This document shows positions 26,856-36,464 of a stretch of 64,000 nucleotides of DNA, in pieces. A program made the translations under genes and the position numbers. Positions within the stretch are counted from its first letter, which is position 1; each line of letters starts with the position of its first letter. The DNA comes from Thermohalobaculum sp039816045 (GTDB taxonomy: Bacteria; Pseudomonadota; Alphaproteobacteria; Rhodobacterales; Rhodobacteraceae), in the NCBI GenBank assembly GCA_039816045.1, contig JBCBYB010000002.1, forward strand, positions 62,001 to 126,000. Reading direction: 5' to 3'. The notes under the pieces are model-generated. The model saw only the letters and a list, made by a program, of their open reading frames with translations, made no database searches and was not told the DNA's origin.

Positions 26856-27139
26856 CAGTTCGGATCCCGCTCTTCGTCCTGCTCATGGCCGAGCGCGCCG
26901 TAGCGGAAGAACTTTAGCACCGCCAGGATCCCGATGATGTTGAGCAGCGCATAGGTGATGCCGATGTCGAGGAACTCTGGCCGGCCGGTCAGGAACCCGA
27001 AGAGTGCGAGCAGCACGATCGCCCCCGTGCCGATCGCGTTGGCCGCCAGCAGCCGGTCAAAGGCCGTGGGTCCCAGCGCCGCGCGCACCACTGCAAGCGC
27101 AAGGGCCGCGAGCACCGCAAGGATCGGCAGCACCCACAT
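26855..27139 (-). CDS. mnhF: Mrp antiporter subunit F
   Basis: The 94-residue protein has three helices of the MnhF family, with the conserved RAALGPTAFDRLLAANAIGT segment. Its start codon overlaps the stop of subunit E by one base (TGATG), indicating translational coupling. It ends in a charged EQDEERDPN tail. Confidence 0.92.
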   Translation of the reverse strand: MWVLPILAVLAALALAVVRAALGPTAFDRLLAANAIGTGAIVLLALFGFLTGRPEFLDIGITYALLNIIGILAVLKFFRYGALGHEQDEERDPN

Positions 27140-27651
27140 CAGCTCAGTGCCTTCTCGTTGGCGAGCGGTTCGTCCGACGAGCCGTCCATCGCCGCCACCC
27201 GGTGGTTCATCTCGTCATCGGAGAAGCCGGCCGCGTTCTCTTTGGTGATCGCGTGCACCCAGATGCGCCGCGCGTTCTCACCGACCTCGACCGAGATCGT
27301 GCCGGGTGTGAGCGTGATCGAGTTGGCATAGGTCACAAGGCCCACGGCGGTCTTCTGCTCGGCATCCACCGCCACCATGGTGGGCGAGATCGGCAGCTTC
27401 GGGTGCAGGATGATCCGGCTGACCGAGAGGGCGGAGCGCACGATCTCTCCGATCAGCCAGGGCCAATACTTCAGCGCTCGGGAGAGCGCCTCGAACGGGA
27501 ACCCCTCCCCGTCGATCAGCCCTTTGGCAAAGCTGAAGCGCACGATCAGCAGCGATGCGACGCCGCCCGAGATCACCAGCCAGGCCTTGTAATTCCCAGA
27601 GAGCAGCAGCCAAAACGCGAAGAGGGCGAGCGCGATCAGAACCACCCTCAT
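27139..27651 (-). CDS. mnhE: Mrp antiporter subunit E, first gene of the operon
   Basis: The 170-residue protein has two N-terminal membrane helices and the MnhE cytoplasmic domain (ALKYWPWLIGEIVRSAL; VTYANSITLTPGTISVEV). It opens the ten-gene run down to 20053. About 130 bp separate it from the divergent uracil-DNA glycosylase gene; this gap should hold the operon promoter, but I see no clear element. Confidence 0.92.
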   Translation of the reverse strand: MRVVLIALALFAFWLLLSGNYKAWLVISGGVASLLIVRFSFAKGLIDGEGFPFEALSRALKYWPWLIGEIVRSALSVSRIILHPKLPISPTMVAVDAEQKTAVGLVTYANSITLTPGTISVEVGENARRIWVHAITKENAAGFSDDEMNHRVAAMDGSSDEPLANEKALS

Positions 27652-27780
27652 GCTGTGCCCTCCCTTGGTGCAGGCGCGTGTCTCGGTCTCGGACCGTCGT
27701 GCCCTTGCGTTGATCGAGCTTTAGCATACCGTCACGGCGGTTCAAGCCCACGGCGGGCGGGATGTCACGAGAGACGGGCG

Positions 27781-28395
27781 ATGGCGGACGAGCAGGTCGA
27801 GCAGACAGCGGCGCTGAGAGCGGAGATCGCCGCCTGCCGCCATTGCGCCGAGCGGTTCGCAGCGACCGAGACCGCGCACGCCCCCCGCCCGGTGTTCCGG
27901 GGCGAGGCCTCGGCCCGGGTCCTGATCGCCGGCCAGGCGCCGGGCGCGCGGGTGCATGCGTCCGGCATTCCCTTCGACGACCCCTCCGGCGACCGATTGC
28001 GGGCCTGGATGGGGGTCGACCGGGAGGTGTTCTACGACGCCAGTCGGATCGCGATGCTGCCGATGGCGTTCTGTTTCCCAGGCTATGACGCGAAGGGCTC
28101 GGACCTGCCGCCCCCGCCCGATTGCGCGCGGCTTTGGCGGGAACGGGCGCTCGGGCTGTTCCCTCGTATCCGGCTGACCCTCTGCATCGGACAATACGCC
28201 CAGCGCTGGCATCTGAAGACGCGGGCCTCTCTGACCGACACCGTGCGAGGCTGGCGCGCCCATGGGCCCGCGCTGGTGCCGCTGCCGCATCCGAGCTGGC
28301 GCAACACCGCCTGGCTGAAGCGCAATCCGTGGTTCGAGGCGGAGGTGCTGCCCTGGCTGCGGACCGCCGTGGCGGTGGAGCTCGCCACCGAATGA
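27781..28395 (+). CDS. Uracil-DNA glycosylase family protein
   Basis: The 204-residue protein has the family motifs LIAGQAPGARVHASG (active-site loop) and LPHPSWRN (DNA-intercalating HPS loop), with an N-terminal CRHC pair that may help hold an iron-sulfur cluster as in family 4/5 enzymes. It would excise uracil or related bases from DNA. Substrate range is uncertain because these stand-alone members vary. The stop overlaps the next start by 4 bp (ATGA), so the two genes are coupled. Confidence 0.85.
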   Translation: MADEQVEQTAALRAEIAACRHCAERFAATETAHAPRPVFRGEASARVLIAGQAPGARVHASGIPFDDPSGDRLRAWMGVDREVFYDASRIAMLPMAFCFPGYDAKGSDLPPPPDCARLWRERALGLFPRIRLTLCIGQYAQRWHLKTRASLTDTVRGWRAHGPALVPLPHPSWRNTAWLKRNPWFEAEVLPWLRTAVAVELATE

Positions 28396-29318
28396 TCCGG
28401 GCGCTCCTGCTCCTCGGCCTCCTGGCCGGCTGCACGGCGGGCGGGCCGCTCCCGGCCCCGTCGACAGCGTCGACACTTGCGCCGCCGGCTGAGACCATCG
28501 AGGGTGCGGCCGGTCCGCTCGCCCTCTCCCGCTGGGGCCCCGAAGCCCCCGAGGCGGTCATCCTCGCGCTCCACGGCTTCGGGGACTATGGCCCCAGCAC
28601 CTTCGGCCGTGCCGCCGAGGCCTGGGCCGATGTGGGCATCGCCACCTACGCCTATGACCAGCGCGGCTTTGGGCGGAACCCCTCGCGCGGCTTCTGGCCG
28701 GGCGCCGACGCGCTCGCCGACGACGCCGTCGCCACCGCCAAAGAGATCCGGGCTCGCCACCCCTGCACGGCGGTGACCCTAATCGGCCACTCGATGGGTG
28801 GCGGCGTCGCCCTTGCGGCCACATCCCGCCTGACCGGCACCGTCGATGCCCTCGTGCTCGCGGCCCCCGCGATCTGGGGCGGCGAGGCGCTCAACCCGCT
28901 TCACCGGATGGCCGCCTGGATGACCGCCGCCCTTGTCCCCGAGCGCCGCTTCACGGGCCGCGGGATCGTGCGCATCCAACCCTCCGACAACATCGCGATG
29001 CTGCGCGAGTTGGGGCGCGACCCGCTCCATCTCGGCCCACCGTCGGCGCGGGAGATCCTGGGCCTCGTGCGCGTTGTTGACGGCGCCGCCGAGGCCGCCC
29101 CGGAGGCGACCCTGCCAGCGCTGTTGCTGCTGGGCGAACGGGACGAGATCGTGCCCAACCGCACGGTCGCCCGCGTCTTCGAGAGCGTGCCCGGACCGCG
29201 CCAGATCATCCGCTACGACGAGGGCTGGCACATGCTTTTTCGCGACCTCCAGGCCGCCCGCGTCTGGGAGGATGTGGCAGACTACGCCCTCGACCAGCCA
29301 TCCCCTGCCTGCGGCTGA
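28392..29318 (+). CDS. Alpha/beta hydrolase lipoprotein, lysophospholipase type
   Basis: The 308-residue protein begins with a lipoprotein signal (LLLLGLLAGC, lipidated Cys at residue 14). The hydrolase core shows HGFGDYG at the oxyanion region, the nucleophile elbow GHSMGGG, and a late Asp/His pair (LGERDEIVPN; GWHMLF). It resembles monoacylglycerol lipase or lysophospholipase (PldB). It should act in the envelope on monoacyl lipids. It is translated coupled to the glycosylase. Confidence 0.88.
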   Translation: MIRALLLLGLLAGCTAGGPLPAPSTASTLAPPAETIEGAAGPLALSRWGPEAPEAVILALHGFGDYGPSTFGRAAEAWADVGIATYAYDQRGFGRNPSRGFWPGADALADDAVATAKEIRARHPCTAVTLIGHSMGGGVALAATSRLTGTVDALVLAAPAIWGGEALNPLHRMAAWMTAALVPERRFTGRGIVRIQPSDNIAMLRELGRDPLHLGPPSAREILGLVRVVDGAAEAAPEATLPALLLLGERDEIVPNRTVARVFESVPGPRQIIRYDEGWHMLFRDLQAARVWEDVADYALDQPSPACG

Positions 29319-29341
29319 GCGCCAAGCGGGGGCGGGCGCGG

Positions 29342-29440
29342 CTCCCGGTGCATGGGGAGTGCCACGGCGCAGCACGCGCCCCGGGTCAAGGGCGGGCGGG
29401 GCACCGGGAGACGCTCCCGACCCCGTTCTGACCCCGTTCT
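29342..29440. repeat. Inverted and tandem repeats between convergent genes
   Basis: CTCCCGGTGC at 29342-29351 pairs with GCACCGGGAG at 29401-29410, leaving a 49-base loop. It is followed by two exact 11-base copies of GACCCCGTTCT (29419-29429 and 29430-29440). The block lies between the ends of two converging genes and may end transcription in both directions. Confidence 0.45.
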
Positions 29441-29447
29441 GATTCTG

Positions 29448-30425
29448 TCAGACCCGCTCGGACAGCATCGCCACCATCTCGAACATCACTGCCGCCGCCA
29501 CCATCGCGGTGATGCTGTTGGGGCTGTCCTTGGTCGGCATCAGACAGACCACATCGCCGCCGATCACATCCATCCCGCGGACGCTGTGCAGCAGCGCCAT
29601 CGCCTCGTCCACGCGGAAGCCCTCGCGCCCCGGCTCCAGGTTCGCGACGCCTGGTGCCACGGTCGGATCCAGGCAGTCGAGATCGAAGGTCACATAGACC
29701 GCATGGCCCTCCAGCCGCTCCCGGATATGGGCGACCGCGGCCTCCACGCCCATCGCGCGGTACTCCGCCATCGTCACCACCGAGTAGCCGTACTCCCGGC
29801 TCGGCTCCAACCAGTCGAGCGTGCGGGGATTGCCGCGGATGCCGATCTGCACGCTGGCCTTGGGCTCCACCTGCCGCTGATCCGCCAGATAGGCCCCCCA
29901 ATGAGCCGCGGATTTCTTCGCCCCCAGGAAATGATCGACCTTGGTGAACACATCCGTATGCGCATCCATGTGCAGCAGCGCCACGGGCCGCCCGCCTGCC
30001 AGCTTGCCGCCACCCAGCGCCTGCAGGATGCCGCCGGTGATCGAATGGTCTCCCCCGATCGAGACCGGCCGCGCGCCTGCCTGGTCGAGCCTCCGGTAGA
30101 ACTCCGTGATCCGGGCGATCGAGGCCTCGTTGTCGTTCGCCTCCGGCAGCGGCACATCGCCGAGATCCGCCACCCGCGCCCGCGCCCAGGGATCGAGCGC
30201 CCAGTCGAGATGCACCCGCCGCTGCAGCGCCGAGACATGGCGCACCGCCCGCGGGCCGAGGTGCTGGTCCCGCTCCGTCGTTCCGTTCCCCGTCGAATGC
30301 GGCACGCCCACCAAGGCGATGTCGCAGGCGGCGGGGTCGGTCTCGATGGGGCAGCGGAAGAGGCTCGGGATCCCCCACCAGTAGAGGTTCTCCATCATCC
30401 GGGCATCGGCGAGGCTGTCGGTCAT
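29448..30425 (-). CDS. Agmatinase/guanidino-acid ureohydrolase family enzyme
   Basis: The 325-residue protein is a binuclear manganese ureohydrolase: the metal ligands lie in SIGGDHSITGG, LLHMDAHTDVF and VTFDLDCLDPTVAPG. It hydrolyses agmatine or a guanidino acid (guanidinobutyrate, guanidinopropionate) to urea and an amine. The N-terminal MENLYWWGIPSLFRCP resembles guanidinobutyrase-type members more than arginase. I start it at the ATG at 30425; the longer frame has no support. It diverges from the SRPBCC gene, so urea-cycle coupling is inferred only. Confidence 0.88.
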   Translation of the reverse strand: MTDSLADARMMENLYWWGIPSLFRCPIETDPAACDIALVGVPHSTGNGTTERDQHLGPRAVRHVSALQRRVHLDWALDPWARARVADLGDVPLPEANDNEASIARITEFYRRLDQAGARPVSIGGDHSITGGILQALGGGKLAGGRPVALLHMDAHTDVFTKVDHFLGAKKSAAHWGAYLADQRQVEPKASVQIGIRGNPRTLDWLEPSREYGYSVVTMAEYRAMGVEAAVAHIRERLEGHAVYVTFDLDCLDPTVAPGVANLEPGREGFRVDEAMALLHSVRGMDVIGGDVVCLMPTKDSPNSITAMVAAAVMFEMVAMLSERV

Positions 30426-30510
30426 TGCGGTCTTCTCCTCTGGCGCTTGCGCACGCTTGCGGTCCGGGGCGATTCGCACCCAGGCTCCTCCAAATGACCA
30501 GAGGAGCCCG

Positions 30511-30912
30511 ATGTTTGCCACCGAGATCCTGATCGCAGCGCCGCCCGAGGCGGTCTGGCAGGCGATCACCACCAAGGCGCTGGTCGATCTCTACTACCTC
30601 GCGCCGCTGGTCGCCGACGTGACCGGGGTCGGCCAGGCGATGACCTATGGCTCGGCCGAGGCGCCGATGATCGACGGGCTGGTGACCGCCTTTGCACCCG
30701 CCGAGCGGCTGGAGCACGGGTTCGTCTTTGTCGAAAACGGTGTCGCGGGGCCAGCCTCGGAGGTCGCCTATCTCCTGACCCCGCACGGCGAGGGCACCCG
30801 CCTCACGCTTGAGCACCGGGGCTATGCGCCGGACAGTCAGCCCTATGCCGACATCTCCATGGGCTGGCCGATCATCCTCGACGGCCTGAAATCCGTCGCC
30901 GAGAGCCAGTGA
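30511..30912 (+). CDS. SRPBCC (AHSA1-like) domain protein
   Basis: The 133-residue protein has the AHSA1/START-like helix-grip pattern: IAAPPEAVWQAITTKALVD at the start, then alternating strands and a C-terminal helix (GWPIILDGLKSVAE). Such proteins bind hydrophobic ligands or act as Hsp90 co-chaperone-like factors; none can be assigned here. ATG at 30511 follows GAGGAG. The next gene begins 7 bp downstream. Confidence 0.85.
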   Translation: MFATEILIAAPPEAVWQAITTKALVDLYYLAPLVADVTGVGQAMTYGSAEAPMIDGLVTAFAPAERLEHGFVFVENGVAGPASEVAYLLTPHGEGTRLTLEHRGYAPDSQPYADISMGWPIILDGLKSVAESQ

Positions 30913-30919
30913 CGGCGCC

Positions 30920-31762
30920 ATGGACGTGGTGCTGAGCGATCCGCTGGCCGCCCGGGCCGTCGCCCTGATCGATGCGGGCGAGGCTGCCGCGCTCGCTGTG
31001 CTTTTGGCGGACCACCCCGCACTCCTCTCCGAGACCATTGATGTGGGCCCCGAGGCGGCGGAGGGTGGTTACTTCGCCCGCCCCCGGCTCCTCTGGTTCG
31101 TGGCGGAGAACCCGATCCGCACGGGCCGCCTGCCCGCCGCCATCGTCGAGGTCTCTACGGTCATCGTGGACGCGGCCCGCAAGGCCACAGTGCCGAGCCT
31201 CCAGGAAGACCTCGACACCACGCTCGGCCTCGTCGCCTCCGGTCTGGTCGCTCGGGAGACGGGCGCCCAGGCCCCTCTGATCGCGCACCTCGCCGCCGAA
31301 GGGGCGGACCCCAACCCCGCCATGCGCCCCGCCCTCGCCCACCGTGAAATCGCGGCCGCCGAGGCGCTGGTGACCGCGGGGGCCCGCCTCGACCTCTTCG
31401 CGGCCGCAGGGCTCGGCCAGTCGGGCACGCTGATGTCCCTGCTCTCCGGCGCGGAGGAGCAGGCCTTGCAAGACGCACTCTCCGTCGCCGCCATCGCAGG
31501 ACAGGCCGAATGCGTCAGGCTGCTGCTGGCTGCGGGGGCCGATCCGAACCGGTTCAACGCGCCGGGGCTGCACGGCCACACCGCCCCGATCCACCAGGCG
31601 GTCTATTCGGATGCGCTCGAGACCGTTCAAGCGCTGATCGAAGGCGGAGCGGATCCGGACCTGCCCGACCGGAGCTATGGCGGCACCGCGCTCGGCTGGG
31701 CGATCCACAACGACCGGCCCCGCATCGCGGCCTGGCTTCGGACCCGCGCGGAATATCGCTGA
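30920..31762 (+). CDS. Ankyrin-repeat protein
   Basis: The 280-residue protein is made mostly of degenerate ankyrin units; the clearest are AECVRLLLAAGADPN and ETVQALIEGGADPD followed by GGTALGWAIHN. It has no signal peptide, so it probably mediates protein-protein contacts in the cytoplasm. It ends with the codons of a TATCGC repeat that continues downstream. It follows the SRPBCC gene by 7 bp and is probably co-transcribed. Confidence 0.85.
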   Translation: MDVVLSDPLAARAVALIDAGEAAALAVLLADHPALLSETIDVGPEAAEGGYFARPRLLWFVAENPIRTGRLPAAIVEVSTVIVDAARKATVPSLQEDLDTTLGLVASGLVARETGAQAPLIAHLAAEGADPNPAMRPALAHREIAAAEALVTAGARLDLFAAAGLGQSGTLMSLLSGAEEQALQDALSVAAIAGQAECVRLLLAAGADPNRFNAPGLHGHTAPIHQAVYSDALETVQALIEGGADPDLPDRSYGGTALGWAIHNDRPRIAAWLRTRAEYR

Positions 31763-31853
31763 TATCGCAGCAATATCGCACGCGCTTATCGGCCCGGCCT
31801 ATCGCACCCCAATATCGCTTTGGCTATCGCACCGATGTCGCCTGATATCGCAT
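31752..31853. repeat. TATCGC-rich repeat patch upstream of argG
   Basis: Seven TATCGC hexamers occur in about 100 bp, several as GATATCGCA or AATATCGC, with two near copies (TTATCGG and GATGTCGC). The first copy overlaps the last codons of the ankyrin gene. On the minus strand the right end reads TGCGATATCAGGCGACAT, nearly the same as TGCGATATCAGCGACAT inside carA. It does not look like a tRNA, terminator or CRISPR. Confidence 0.75.
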
Positions 31854-31908
31854 GCTTGCGCGATCCGCGCTTTCTCCCTAGACCGCTGCCAACCCAGCGG
31901 AGGACCCC

Positions 31909-33123
<1,215 letters not shown>

Positions 33124-33266
33124 GACTCAGCATGAAGCGCCTTGGTTTTTTGTATATTTGTATATAGACCACCTAGGCATTTGTCCGATCTCTTGTGTGG
33201 AAGATTCCCATTTTGAGCCAGAAGGTTAACGCTACTGTGGCTTCCCGTTCACATGTCGCGCTTCAC

Positions 33267-33320
33267 TGCCAAAATCTGGCAAATGTGTTACGATATACGG
33301 TTGACCAATCCCGAATTGGT
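33267..33320 (+). promoter_or_regulatory. Two dyad symmetries upstream of the Mrr-like gene
   Basis: TGCCA-AAATC-TGGCA (33267-33281) and ACCAAT-CCCGA-ATTGGT (33304-33320) are perfect short inverted repeats, each with a 5-base spacer, 50-100 bp before the start at 33372. The gap 33124-33371 is AT-rich and holds no other gene. They could be operators for a repressor; that is inferred from form only. Confidence 0.35.
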
Positions 33321-33371
33321 GTTCTCACTAGGGGCGTGTAACTCTGTCGATATCTTAAGGGTCAGTGTGTC

Positions 33372-34538
33372 ATGCGTGCTTTGAATCTCATCGTCAATCT
33401 GGCGATCTCGTTGTTCCTCGCCCCGACCCCGGGGCTGCTTATCCTCATGTATGCCAATGGCGGTTCGGAGATCCCTCCGGCCCAAGGTCTTGCGGTTCTT
33501 TTGGTGTCTGCCGTCGCCTATTGGCTTTGGCTCCTGAACCGCCGCGACGCGCGCGACACGCGCCAAGCAATGGACGCTGCGAGCTTTAAGGCGGCCTCTT
33601 CGCGTCCCGCCGTCACGGCGGTGCCCGGTATGGCTTATCAGCCGCCTGCGGAGGAGGACCGTGCTGCGCGCCGTGCGGCAGCCCTCGCGCTCCAGAGCCA
33701 CGAAGACATTGTCGATCCTGTTGCAGCCGAAAGCCGGCGCGACCCGGCGGAGGTGTTGATCGACCGGGTGGCGGATTTGCGCCAGCTGAAGCGGCTCGTG
33801 GCAGACCAGGAAAATCGGTTGATCGCGTCCTACAGTCGGTTTGTCGACCGTGACGAGTATGGTGCCGCCATCTACGGGGACTGGGCCTATGAGGTCGACC
33901 GGTTCCTGATGTCGTCGAGCTTCATGTCGAGGACGATGAACCGTCACGAGGCTATTGCGACCGTCACGGCGGAAGTTGAGACGTCGATGGAGTCCGCCCG
34001 GTCGCGCAGCCTCGAGCCTCGCCGGCGCCGCCGCTTTGGCGACGAGGACCCGATGCAGTCCGGCATCTCTCGCCCCTCGATGTCCATGGGTGGGGTTGGC
34101 GCTCCGACGCCGGACCAACTCGGCGCGATCAACCTGCCCCAGCATCTCGCCAAAACGGCTGTGCGCGGGCTGACCGAGGCCTATGCACGGATCCTGGCGG
34201 AGCACGGCTGGACGACCCAGGCCACCGATTCGCCCGGCGCCGATGCCATTGACATCTTCGCTGAGCGTGGGGACGTGATCCTTGGCCTTCGTTGCCGGGA
34301 GTTCGCCAGCGAAGTCGATGGCGATGCGGTTCGTGAGGTGATGCTGGCGCGCAACCGGTTCGGTCTCGACACAGCTGGCATCGTGTCCTCCGCCGGGTCG
34401 ACGCAAGCGGCTCGTTCGCTGGCGACATCTGAGAGTATCTTGTTGATCGAGCCCGAAGATTTGCCCGATCTGCACATGTTCGTCTCGCAGCGGCGGAAGA
34501 CTGTTGTGCCGCTCTTCCGGACGATGCGCCGGGCCTGA
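33372..34538 (+). CDS. Membrane-anchored Mrr-like restriction-endonuclease-fold protein
   Basis: The 388-residue protein has two N-terminal membrane helices (NLIVNLAISLFLAPTPG and GLAVLLVSAVAYWLWLL), a charged linker with helical segments, and a C-terminal domain of about 120 residues resembling Mrr-type restriction endonucleases (ILAEHGWTTQATDSPGADAIDIFAERGDVILGLRC). The D-x(n)-(E/Q)xK catalytic set is only partly visible: the Lys position in VILGLRC is Arg or Cys. It may cleave or sense DNA at the membrane, or be an inactive relative. Base composition is visibly lower GC than around it. It ends before a strong terminator. Confidence 0.7.
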   Translation: MRALNLIVNLAISLFLAPTPGLLILMYANGGSEIPPAQGLAVLLVSAVAYWLWLLNRRDARDTRQAMDAASFKAASSRPAVTAVPGMAYQPPAEEDRAARRAAALALQSHEDIVDPVAAESRRDPAEVLIDRVADLRQLKRLVADQENRLIASYSRFVDRDEYGAAIYGDWAYEVDRFLMSSSFMSRTMNRHEAIATVTAEVETSMESARSRSLEPRRRRRFGDEDPMQSGISRPSMSMGGVGAPTPDQLGAINLPQHLAKTAVRGLTEAYARILAEHGWTTQATDSPGADAIDIFAERGDVILGLRCREFASEVDGDAVREVMLARNRFGLDTAGIVSSAGSTQAARSLATSESILLIEPEDLPDLHMFVSQRRKTVVPLFRTMRRA

Positions 34539-34570
34539 TCCGGACGCTGATCTCGGCCGAGTTTCTCGAG

Positions 34571-34600
34571 CCGCCGCAGGAACCACTGCGGCGGTTTGCC
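34571..34600 (+). terminator. Rho-independent terminator of the Mrr-like gene
   Basis: CCGCCGCAG at 34571-34579 pairs perfectly with CTGCGGCGG at 34586-34594 around a GAACCA loop, and TTTGCCTTT follows. It stands 32 bp beyond the stop codon and should separate the Mrr-like gene from the DUF4261 gene. Confidence 0.8.
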
Positions 34601-34692
34601 TTTGGCAACCCTTCTTCTGCTACCGCTAAGGTTGAGCGACGGATGCGAATCCGCGTAAGACGGAGTCGGTGCCGAGAAAAAGGGGGAGCGCC

Positions 34693-35835
34693 ATGGCCGA
34701 CCGATACACCGCTATCGTTCTGCTGGAACGCCGCTGGGAGTTCGATCCGGTCGAGCTGGCCGACGTGCTTTCCGAACGGTTCCCGGAGCTGGGCAGCCTG
34801 TCCGGGCGTGGCGATCCGAAGGATCCGACCCGCGTGTCCCTAGCCATTGACGGTGCCGAGATCCGGATCGCACATCGGCGCGGCTCACCGGCCGGCCTCC
34901 CTGCGTCAGACGGCGCCGATGCTTTCGGCTATCGGCCCCAGCGCAGCTCAGAGCCGGGTCCGCTGCTCAGTGGACATGTGACCCATCTCGAGGTCACTTG
35001 CGGCGATTACGGCGCAGGGCTCGAGTGGATGAAGGCCTATGCGACCGTCATCACGCTCGTTGCCGGTGCGCTCGCGCGGCTTGGTCCGGCCCGCGGTGTC
35101 CTGTTCCCTTCGGCGGGGACGGTGCTCACCCCGCAGGAGGCCTACCAGGCCGGGCGGACCGCGCTGCGCGGTGTCAGTCCGATCGAAGCTTGGGTCGCGC
35201 TCTATCCGTATACGCCTGAAAATCGAACCGAGGAGCCCGTGGCCGGTGCGTTTACCCGGGGTCTCACCGCTTTCATAGGGCGCGAAATCGAGCTGGCTCC
35301 GTCTCCGATCGACGGGCGCACTGCGCTGTCCCGTTTGCATGGTGCGGCTTGGCAGGCCCTGGACGGGGAAACCGCTTTTGAGGACGGCAGTTGGATGGGC
35401 GATCCGTTCTCGGCCGGGCGGGCCAAGGTCCGCCGGTCTGATGGGTGGTTGCGTCCGGATGTTCCGGCGATCGTCCTCGTTGGGACCGACTCGGTCGTGG
35501 AGCCCATGTCGCTGGAGCTGCTTCCCCCGGCCAAGGGCAGTTACTCCGTCCCGATCGATGTTCCAGTCTTGCCGCGGATCGATGCGCTGTTCGAAGGCAT
35601 GGACTTTAGCTTCAAAGGCACCATCGGCTGGGTCCGTGCGCGGGTGATGCCCGTGCTCGGCCCGTTCCTCCGATCGTTGCCCGGGCTGCTGGCAAGCCTG
35701 CCGCGACACGTCTCGACCGCCGCGAAGGCACTCCGCCCCGCAACGGACCAAGCGCGGAGGATTATGGGCGATCTCTACCAGATGCTCTCTGCCCAACTTG
35801 CGCGGACAGGGCGACCGAAGCGGGTCGGGGACTGA
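34693..35835 (+). CDS. DUF4261-domain protein
   Basis: The 380-residue protein has DUF4261-like features: an N-terminal YTAIVLLERRWEF strand, a central FPSAGTVLTPQEAYQAG segment, the WVALYPY strand, and AFTRGLTAFIGREIEL. The last 80 residues form an extra helical, hydrophobic region (VMPVLGPFLRSLPGLLASLP). DUF4261 is of unknown function and sometimes occurs near type VI secretion genes; none is seen here. I start it at the ATG at 34693 after GGGGGAG. The next gene begins two bases past its stop. Confidence 0.65.
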   Translation: MADRYTAIVLLERRWEFDPVELADVLSERFPELGSLSGRGDPKDPTRVSLAIDGAEIRIAHRRGSPAGLPASDGADAFGYRPQRSSEPGPLLSGHVTHLEVTCGDYGAGLEWMKAYATVITLVAGALARLGPARGVLFPSAGTVLTPQEAYQAGRTALRGVSPIEAWVALYPYTPENRTEEPVAGAFTRGLTAFIGREIELAPSPIDGRTALSRLHGAAWQALDGETAFEDGSWMGDPFSAGRAKVRRSDGWLRPDVPAIVLVGTDSVVEPMSLELLPPAKGSYSVPIDVPVLPRIDALFEGMDFSFKGTIGWVRARVMPVLGPFLRSLPGLLASLPRHVSTAAKALRPATDQARRIMGDLYQMLSAQLARTGRPKRVGD

Positions 35836-35837
35836 GC

Positions 35838-36464
35838 GTGGCGACCAGGTACGATCATCTCGTCGTCCTCACCGCGGATCTAAAAGAAAGCAGCGCTTGG
35901 CTCGAAGACCGTCTCGGCGTCCCGCCTAAGGGGGCTGGCAAGCACGCCATGATGGGAACCCACAACGCACTCTGGGGGCTGGGCGACAGCTATCTCGAAC
36001 TGATCGCCGTTGACCCCGACGCACCCCGGCCGGCCCGCAATCGCTGGTTTGGGTTCGACGACCCTGAGGTGCAGGCGCGGCTGGCGGAGGGCCCCTATCT
36101 CGGGACCTGGGCGGTCTCGACAGACGATCTGCCGGGCTTGCTCGCACATGCCCCTGAGGGGATGGGCCCGCCCGAGGATTTCGCTCGGGACGATCTCACA
36201 TGGCAGGTGTCCATCGCCGAAGGACCTGGCCTGCCCCTCGGTGGAGCCTGGCCGCTGATGATCCACTGGAAGACGGGCATGCATCCGGCGGAGCGGCTGG
36301 GGCATCAGGGCTTGGCGCTCGACTCCCTGGTGATCTCGGGCACGGGCGCAGGCCAGGCGGCGGCCCAGTTTACCGGGCTGGAACGCGTTCAGTTCGCCCC
36401 TGGCCCGGGTCCGACGCGCCTCTCCGCCACCCTGAACACGCCCACCGGACCGGTCGCGCTCTAG
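35838..36464 (+). CDS. VOC-fold glyoxalase-like protein
   Basis: The 208-residue protein has the vicinal-oxygen-chelate pattern: YDHLVVLTADLKESSAWLEDRLG at the start, SYLELIAVDP with a metal-type Glu, and a second half beginning GHQGLALDSLVI. The substrate is unknown. The GTG start at 35838 sits two bases after the DUF4261 stop, so the two are co-translated. It is convergent with the chromate transporter and overlaps it by 4 bp at the stops. Confidence 0.85.
   Translation: MATRYDHLVVLTADLKESSAWLEDRLGVPPKGAGKHAMMGTHNALWGLGDSYLELIAVDPDAPRPARNRWFGFDDPEVQARLAEGPYLGTWAVSTDDLPGLLAHAPEGMGPPEDFARDDLTWQVSIAEGPGLPLGGAWPLMIHWKTGMHPAERLGHQGLALDSLVISGTGAGQAAAQFTGLERVQFAPGPGPTRLSATLNTPTGPVAL

Noticed and set aside
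31752..31853. CRISPR-like array
   Set aside because: The repeats are only six to nine bases with irregular spacing and there are no cas genes.
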